The notes beneath the pieces were generated by a model. The model worked only from the letters and a program-made list of their open reading frames with translations. It was not told the origin of the DNA and did no database searches. Positions 5,684 to 10,040 of a stretch of 10,040 nt of DNA are shown here, piece by piece (position 1 is the stretch's first letter; each line of letters opens with the position of its first letter). Source of the stretch: CAYOFK01 sp964403185 (GTDB lineage: Bacteria; Bacteroidota; Bacteroidia; Bacteroidales; VadinHA17); the NCBI GenBank assembly GCA_964403185.1, contig CAYOFK010000121.1, forward strand, positions 1-10,040, read 5' to 3'. The position numbers and the translations under genes were made by a program.

Positions 5684-6882
5684 ACATCAAGTAAACGGGA
5701 CACATCTGTAATCCTGTCAGATATTACAAACCCTTTGGTACACTGAACTGTACAACTGTTACAATCATTACAAACATCATGCTTGTATCCCAAAGAAGCA
5801 ACCAGTTCTTTTGCTTTGCCCAATTCCCGGTAGCCGTAGGTGTACATATATGCCCGCATGTATTCCGGAATGGGCAGTCCTTTCCTGCATTGTTTCAGAC
5901 ATTCACCACAAGCGCTGCAATACAGATCCTGGTTAGCCCGGGCATATGCGATATCCTGCTTTTCAGCTTCGTTTAATTCAAGGTTTGCAGCAACATCAAG
6001 GACTTCATCCAATTGATCATAAGTTGTAAACCCCGGAATGCTTGTATGCACATGTTCATTTTGCATAGCCCATTTCAGGGCAGCCCTGGCATTCACGGGT
6101 TTTTTCCGCTCCCTGTCGAGGAATCCTCCGGCCATGGTTTTCATTGCAATGACGCCCAGTCCGGCTTCAGAAGCATTTTTAATGGCTGCATTTAATTTAT
6201 CCGTTTCCTTATAAGTATAATTATACCGTGTCAGTACCACTTCATAGAATTTACTTTCAATGGCCACCTGAATGATTTCAGGTTCATTGCTATGGGTGGT
6301 GATCCCCAGAATTTTTGCCCGGCCTGAATCCTTGATCTTTTGCATGGCTTCCAACACGGGGCCATGCAATGCCGCAGCCTTTGATGACACATTATGATGG
6401 TACAGAATATCCACATGATCCAGTCCAAGACGCTCCATGCTGATATCAAACTTTTCCATGAAATTTTCCACTGTGGCAGCTTCACCATAGCCTCCCGTAC
6501 TCCGGTCCTTTCCATCCGGCAGTACTTTGGTTGCCAGGATATAGGAATCTCTGGGATAGTCCTTTAGTACTTCACCCAGCATGACCTCATTCTTTCCCTT
6601 CTGGTAAACATGTGCTGTATCCAGATGGACAATGCCCTGGTCAAGAGCCGCCCGTACAAGATTTGGATTTTCAGCACGCATAACTCCCATACTTACAATG
6701 GGAAGCTTCAATCCTGTATTGCCAAGCTTCCGGTAAATGAATTTCGATTTTTCTGTGGGCTGTGATCCCGGTGCTGGAATTCCTGCTTTAGAAACGGAAG
6801 TTCCAACTACAAGGCCAGAAGCTCCCAGTACCGAGGCTTTAAGGAATTTTCGGCGGTTCACTGATGATGGATGATTTTTCAT
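5684..6882 (-). CDS. Tat-exported aldo/keto reductase with C-terminal two-cluster ferredoxin domain, 3' end in gap
   Basis: Numbering is from the ATG at 6882, 399 residues visible. NRRKFLKASVLGASGLVVG (9-27) is a twin-arginine signal, so the protein is exported folded, with cofactor. The barrel follows: KLGNTGLKLPIVSMG (52-66), catalytic D88 and Y93 in LDTAHVYQKG, K119 in LATKVLP, and H163 (or neighbouring H162) in VDILYHHN, completing the AKR tetrad. ILGITTHS and VIAMKTMAGG are conserved in this subgroup. The tail has two CxxCxxCxxxC motifs, C322/325/328/332 and C371/374/377/381, as in 2[4Fe-4S] ferredoxins. It ends at RLLDV, where relatives normally stop within about ten residues. Substrate is unknown; a periplasmic electron-linked oxidoreductase is inferred. 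A TTG at 6894 is also in frame, but the ATG puts the Tat motif at the normal distance. No Shine-Dalgarno is seen. Confidence 0.92.
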
Positions 6883-7047
6883 ATTCCAGTACAATTATAT
6901 ATGATCCCAGAAATATTTCCAGTAAAGGCGAAAAGATAAGGAGGATGAAAATAAGAATCAATATAAATTGAAACAGGGGGCCCGAGTGGGTACCATTACG
7001 GCAAATCCCTGGCGGGAAAACAGGATTGTTGGACCGGCCCCCCGGAA
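6883..7047. other. Leader region of the aldo/keto reductase
   Basis: 165 bases without a gene. GGGGGCC (6976-6982) can pair with GGCCCCC (7036-7042) across a long loop, and this could mark the end of the small upstream gene, but there is no following T tract. On the - strand TATCTTTTCG (6929-6938) resembles the same ten bases at 300-309 before the serine hydrolase. It is too short to call a promoter. Confidence 0.35.
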
Positions 7048-7305
7048 CTATGATTCCCTGGCATCCAGTTTCCGGACCTTCTGGAATTTAGTGGTAGCAT
7101 CGACCATTTTAGTCCAGCTCACCTGCCTGTTGCTCTCAATAGATTCATAGACAAATCCCGAATCATTTGTCAGGATTCGGCACACGCCCAGTTCATACCG
7201 CAAAGCTTCAACCACATCTCCATTGATCAATTCCCTGCCATCAAGGTCCTTCATTTCCAAACGGCCTCTGGCCCCACCGTTCCGTTTTTTAAAAAACTGA
7301 AACAT
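7048..7305 (-). CDS. Small conserved-looking soluble protein, unknown function
   Basis: 85 residues from the ATG at 7305. It begins MFQFFKKRNGG, then shows a compact strand-turn pattern: LDGRELINGDVVEALRYELG, CRILTNDSGFVYESI, NRQVSWTKMVDA, TTKFQKVRKL. The glycine and aspartate turns between short hydrophobic strands suggest an SH3-like small beta barrel, which is inference only. There are no catalytic motifs, signal peptide or cysteine pairs. An in-frame ATG at 7368 would add 21 residues encoded by an AT-rich hairpin region with no protein-like character, so the later start is preferred. It lies 143 bases downstream of the response regulator on the same strand and 165 bases upstream of the reductase start. 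It could be the last gene of the two-component operon or a separate unit. Confidence 0.7.
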   Translation of the reverse strand: MFQFFKKRNGGARGRLEMKDLDGRELINGDVVEALRYELGVCRILTNDSGFVYESIESNRQVSWTKMVDATTKFQKVRKLDARES

Positions 7306-7334
7306 CAGATTTCGATTTTGGTTGTATAAAATTA

Positions 7335-7364
7335 TAAAAAAAACAGAAATTGCGGATTTTCCGC
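7335..7364 (-). terminator. Weak candidate terminator after the response regulator
   Basis: On the - strand GCGGA/TCCGC (on the + strand 7352-7356 with 7360-7364, loop of three) is followed, after about eight bases, by a run of eight T. The stem is only 5 bp, so this is a possible and not a confident terminator. If real, it separates the operon from the small gene at 7048-7305. Confidence 0.3.
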
Positions 7365-7448
7365 CCATTGAACCTCATACAGAATGCCGGAAATTCTCCC
7401 TGCCTTTACAGATGAGTTGATTTTATTCCATTTTGCAGGTCATCCTTT

Positions 7449-8195
7449 TTAAAAGTGCAATGCTTCACGCAGTTTTTTATACCCGGATTTACTTACCGGT
7501 ACCTGCTGTTTATTCGGGAGGTGGAGACGGTAGGCTTCTTTTTCATATTGTTCCAGCCGGGTGATCCTGTTTACGGACACGATATAAGACCTGTGGATCC
7601 TTATAAAATCCAGGGGATTAAGATGTTCTTCGTAGTACTTCATGGTTTTTAGTTTCATGAATCGCTTTTTTTCAGTATGGATCATGACATAGTCATCCTG
7701 GGCTTCGAGATATAATATATCTGAAGTTGGGAGAATGTGAATCCGCGTTCCTGATTTCACAACAATGCGAGTGAGTATCTCATTTGGTTTCAGCATTTCC
7801 GGTACAGCCGGTCCGGAATTTTCAGATATTTGGTCAACAGCATGGATTATTCTGGTTATGGCTTCTGCAAGGCGGTCCCTCGAAAAAGGTTTCAAAAGAT
7901 AGTCCATTGCACGAATCTCAAATGCTTTAATAGCATAATCATCAAAAGCAGTAGTAAAAACGATCACCGGCCGATAGTCCAGTAACTCCAGCATTTCAAT
8001 TCCTGAAATCTTCGGGATCTTAATATCCAGGAAGACGACATCTGGCCGCTCCTTATTGATGGCCTGTATTGCTGAAAAACCATCGGCATAGGTACCTGTT
8101 ACCTGTATTTCGGAATGGTCTTTTAAATAATCCAGCAGGAGATCCCTGGCGAGTTCTTCATCTTCAACAATAACAGCAGTAATTGGGTTTTTCAC
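7449..8195 (-). CDS. LytTR-type response regulator
   Basis: 248 residues. Receiver domain 5-120: acidic pocket E11-D12, phosphoacceptor D57 in VVFLDIKIP, T81/T82 in VFTTAFDDYAIKAFE, and K102 in LLKPF, which are the full set of CheY-like key residues. A short linker leads to a LytTR DNA-binding domain at about 143-246 (RIVVKSGTRIHILP, DILYLEAQDDYVMIHT, FIRIHRSYIVSVNRI, VPVSKSGYKKLREAL). It should be phosphorylated by the kinase encoded just upstream and bind promoter repeats as a transcription factor. The start is GTG at 8195: no ATG occurs between an upstream in-frame stop and this point, and MKNPITAVIVEDE is the standard receiver beginning. The 88-base spacer after the kinase is long for this kind of operon and contains the 23-bp repeat. 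Targets cannot be told from the window, but the LiaF-like partner suggests an envelope-stress role. Confidence 0.95.
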   Translation of the reverse strand: MKNPITAVIVEDEELARDLLLDYLKDHSEIQVTGTYADGFSAIQAINKERPDVVFLDIKIPKISGIEMLELLDYRPVIVFTTAFDDYAIKAFEIRAMDYLLKPFSRDRLAEAITRIIHAVDQISENSGPAVPEMLKPNEILTRIVVKSGTRIHILPTSDILYLEAQDDYVMIHTEKKRFMKLKTMKYYEEHLNPLDFIRIHRSYIVSVNRITRLEQYEKEAYRLHLPNKQQVPVSKSGYKKLREALHF

Positions 8196-8214
8196 AAGGA
8201 AGAGTTTACTTTTT

Positions 8215-8237
8215 ATAAAATATCAGTAGTGTCCGGT
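8215..8237 (-). repeat. 23-bp dispersed motif, copy 2, upstream of the response regulator
   Basis: Read on the - strand it is ACCGGACACTACTGAT followed by ATTTTAT. It lies in the kinase-regulator spacer and ends 19 bases before the regulator's GTG start. Its orientation relative to the downstream gene is the same as copy 1 at 3742-3764. The position inside an operon spacer fits either a repeat insertion or an internal leader element. Confidence 0.65.
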
Positions 8238-8283
8238 TGAAATTAATGAGTAAGATGGGGGAGAATCAAAAATAAAGAAATTT

Positions 8284-9345
8284 CTATATTTCTGATTTTC
8301 CCAGAGGTATCCGTAATTGTACTTCAAAGATACGGTCTTTTTGCCTGATATGTACCAGATCAGTCTGGTCATACATTGTTTGTAAACGTTTCTGAACATT
8401 TTGAAGTCCCGTTCCGGTGCCCACCATTGTTTCAGAATGGGAAACAAACTCATTGCTTAAACTCAATTCCAGGTACTGACCGGAAACACAACACCTGAAT
8501 TTAATCTCAATGGGTTCCACACTCTCACTCACACCGTGTTTGATGGCATTCTCGAAAAGTGGCTGCAGGATCATTCCGGGTACCAGTTGGTTCAGACAAG
8601 CCTCCTGAAGGTCTTCGATATAATTGATACGGTCTCCAAACCTGATCCTTTCTATTTCCAGGTACAGACGGATATTTCCCAATTCATGCTTCAACTCCCG
8701 CAGTGGTTCCTTATCCGATTCCAATGAGTAGCGGAGATAATCCGACAGTTTAATGATCATCTCCTGTGCTTTTTCAGGTTTCGACATGGTTAAAGCGCTG
8801 ATAGAATTCAAACTGTTAAACAGGAAATGCGGATTCAATTTAAACTTTAACAGGTTCAGTTCGGATTCACGAACCAATGATTCCAGGTTGGCTTCCGCAA
8901 CCTTCCTTTGCTCAAGTGAGCTGAAATACAGGATCAGGTAATACACCAGTGTAATGATCAGGAATACCAGGACGGCCAGGATCAGCTTTATAACCAGTGA
9001 TTGCCGCATAAGATCCTGAAAAACCGCATCTTCCGGTAATACCAGCAGCACCAGGTACGTTCCTGCCGCATTCCAGGCCAATACAGTTCCGGCGCCCAAT
9101 CCAAGAAGATTCAGGATGCCTGAGATGGATTGCTGTTCCGATTGATAAATAAATCTGACAGGATACCACAACCCGATTCCAATCAAAAAATACAGAAAAT
9201 TGAAGATCAGGCTGCTGATGAGAGCATTGTTGGGTGAAATCTGGTAATATAAGGTTAGTACAAGCACCTGGACTGCCGATACGACAATCCAGGCAAAGCC
9301 GTAAAAAAGCGCTGCTTTGTTGTTTTTTAAAAACGGGTGATCCAT
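8284..9345 (-). CDS. LytS-type sensor histidine kinase
   Basis: 353 residues from the ATG at 9345. There are four predicted membrane helices at roughly 11-32, 41-62, 75-103 and 117-140, with short loops and no large sensor domain. A coiled coil (about 144-165) leads into the His_kinase (PF06580-type) domain: LKFKLNPHFLFNSLNSISAL with phospho-acceptor H173, then the N box MILQPLFENAIKHG with N266, and the G-rich ATP-lid region VGTGTGLQNVQKRL. ATP binding is thus complete. With so little extracytoplasmic sequence, sensing is likely within the membrane or through the LiaF-like protein encoded immediately upstream. The start is 4 bases after that gene's stop (TAA-ACAG-ATG), which suggests translational coupling. 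A GTG at 9393 is in frame but would overlap the upstream gene and add a non-membrane leader, so it was not chosen. Confidence 0.95.
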   Translation of the reverse strand: MDHPFLKNNKAALFYGFAWIVVSAVQVLVLTLYYQISPNNALISSLIFNFLYFLIGIGLWYPVRFIYQSEQQSISGILNLLGLGAGTVLAWNAAGTYLVLLVLPEDAVFQDLMRQSLVIKLILAVLVFLIITLVYYLILYFSSLEQRKVAEANLESLVRESELNLLKFKLNPHFLFNSLNSISALTMSKPEKAQEMIIKLSDYLRYSLESDKEPLRELKHELGNIRLYLEIERIRFGDRINYIEDLQEACLNQLVPGMILQPLFENAIKHGVSESVEPIEIKFRCCVSGQYLELSLSNEFVSHSETMVGTGTGLQNVQKRLQTMYDQTDLVHIRQKDRIFEVQLRIPLGKSEI

Positions 9346-9349
9346 CTGT

Positions 9350-10040
9350 TTAATGAATGTAGGTGATTTCGCCTCCACCGAAGATCGCCACACCTTTCAC
9401 AATCAGCCTTCTGGATGGGTCTTGCACAATGCGGGGATCAATGTTCCGTTTATCTGCAAATCCTCCAAAGATCGGTGTTACTTCCAGATGAATGTCCCAG
9501 TCCCTGGGGACAATCAACTTGGATCCGCCAAACAGGGAAATAAAATCGATCATGTTCACGCCTTTTGCCAGTTGTGCCTGCGACAGGTCAATAGTGGACC
9601 CTCCAAAGATAGAGGTTATTTTACCTCCTTTAAAGTTTTTTGAAGTGATCACCTTCTGACTTCCGCCAAATATGGCCGTATCATCCAGTATATCGTTGTC
9701 TGACAAGACTTCTTCATCTCCGAAAAACCGGGTTCTTCTTCCCCTGAAAAGGAACATGATGCCTGCCAGTATGATTAGTGAAGGCCAAAAGATCTTGTGG
9801 AGGTAGTACACGTTATCGAGATAATCCACTGCCAGAAAAAATCCGCCAATTAATAACAAAACAATGCCGGGGCCTTTGTTTTGTTTGGTTGCCAGAAGCA
9901 ACAAGCCAATGACCATCAATAACATCTGCCACGAAATGACCCACTGGCGTATGACATGAGGTATGATGTGAAAATTACCGGCGATCAGGACGGCGCCTAT
10001 AAGTATAAGAATGATGCCAAGGACGGCTCTGTTGTTTGAT
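9350..10040 (-). CDS. LiaF-like membrane protein, 5' end beyond the window
   Basis: 229 residues are visible. The frame stays open through the right edge, so the gene is not complete, even though an internal ATG at 9925 could be mistaken for its start. Residues upstream of that ATG (RAVLGIILILIGAVLIAGN and onward) complete a typical four-helix LiaF/DUF5668 transmembrane domain (about 5-100 of the visible part). After a charged linker (FRGRRTRFFGDEEVLSDND) comes the LiaF C-terminal (DUF2154-type) domain with a repeating strand signature: AIFGGSQ, SIFGGST, SLFGGSK, PIFGGFA, AIFGGGE, consistent with a small beta-helix or beta-sheet stack. In Firmicutes LiaF represses a LiaSR two-component system that responds to cell-wall damage. 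Here it sits 4 bases ahead of a LytS-type kinase, so a similar modulating role is inferred. The start codon should lie only a few codons past 10040. Confidence 0.88.
   Translation of the reverse strand, partial: SNNRAVLGIILILIGAVLIAGNFHIIPHVIRQWVISWQMLLMVIGLLLLATKQNKGPGIVLLLIGGFFLAVDYLDNVYYLHKIFWPSLIILAGIMFLFRGRRTRFFGDEEVLSDNDILDDTAIFGGSQKVITSKNFKGGKITSIFGGSTIDLSQAQLAKGVNMIDFISLFGGSKLIVPRDWDIHLEVTPIFGGFADKRNIDPRIVQDPSRRLIVKGVAIFGGGEITYIH

Noticed and set aside
300..6938. TATCTTTTCG upstream of both the serine hydrolase (+) and the reductase (-), as a possible common promoter word
   Set aside because: Ten AT-rich bases can recur by chance in 10 kb and no second promoter box accompanies either copy.
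6940..6970. AGGAGG next to an ATG on the + strand, suggesting a short leader peptide
   Set aside because: The purine run touches the ATG with no spacing, the frame ends after eight codons, and no + strand gene follows.
8267..8274. TATTTTTG on the - strand, a match to the Bacteroidota -7 box, before the response regulator
   Set aside because: No TTTG box lies at the expected upstream distance, and the site is close to the kinase stop in AT-rich sequence. It could be chance.

Overview
The window looks like a scaffold piece from a member of the Bacteroidota, probably a Bacteroidales/Marinilabiliales-type organism recovered by metagenomic assembly. The support is the gene families (DUF1684 lipoprotein, DUF6599 protein, Tat-exported aldo/keto reductase with a ferredoxin tail, LytS/LytTR pair with a LiaF-like membrane partner), the lack of Shine-Dalgarno sequences before almost every start, and a tRNA gene without an encoded CCA. 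A run of exactly 100 N (5584-5683) is a scaffolding gap. The assignment is inference from families and gene style, not from a marker gene.

Layout. At 1-62 is the 3' part of a tRNA-Asp(GTC) gene, followed by a strong intrinsic terminator. Next comes a hairpin-rich non-coding block (111-255) that ends in a near-perfect copy of the tRNA 3' end. On the + strand at 342-1892 is an exported serine hydrolase of the beta-lactamase/PBP-like class C fold with a C-terminal accessory domain. On the - strand at 1961-2893 is a protein of about 310 residues that I cannot assign. It is divergent from a small cytoplasmic thioredoxin-fold protein with a CSYC motif (2964-3419). A 371-base gene-free stretch (3420-3790) holds hairpins and two short dispersed repeats. 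A DUF1684 lipoprotein follows (3791-4711).

The - strand half starts with two genes cut by the N gap: a DUF6599 protein missing its N-terminus (4900-5583) and an aldo/keto reductase missing only its last residues (5684-6882). If the Ns are translated they look like one long protein, but I read this as an artefact. Next is a small soluble protein of about 85 residues (7048-7305), then a three-gene operon read from the right edge: a LiaF-like membrane protein (9350 to beyond 10040, 5' end outside the window), a LytS-type histidine kinase (8284-9345) and a LytTR response regulator (7449-8195).

How it works together. The clearest functional unit is the LiaF-like/kinase/regulator operon: an envelope-sensing two-component system in which the membrane protein plausibly modulates the kinase, starting 4 bases upstream of it. 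The other genes look like single-gene units: envelope hydrolase, lipoprotein, Tat-exported redox enzyme.

The least explained signals are non-coding. One is a pair of inverted REP-like hairpins with a compensatory base-pair change flanking the DUF1684 gene. Another is a 23-bp motif found in the same orientation shortly upstream of two unrelated genes. The third is the tRNA-Asp tail duplication. I found no CRISPR array, no transposase or integrase gene, and no defence system I could defend by motif.
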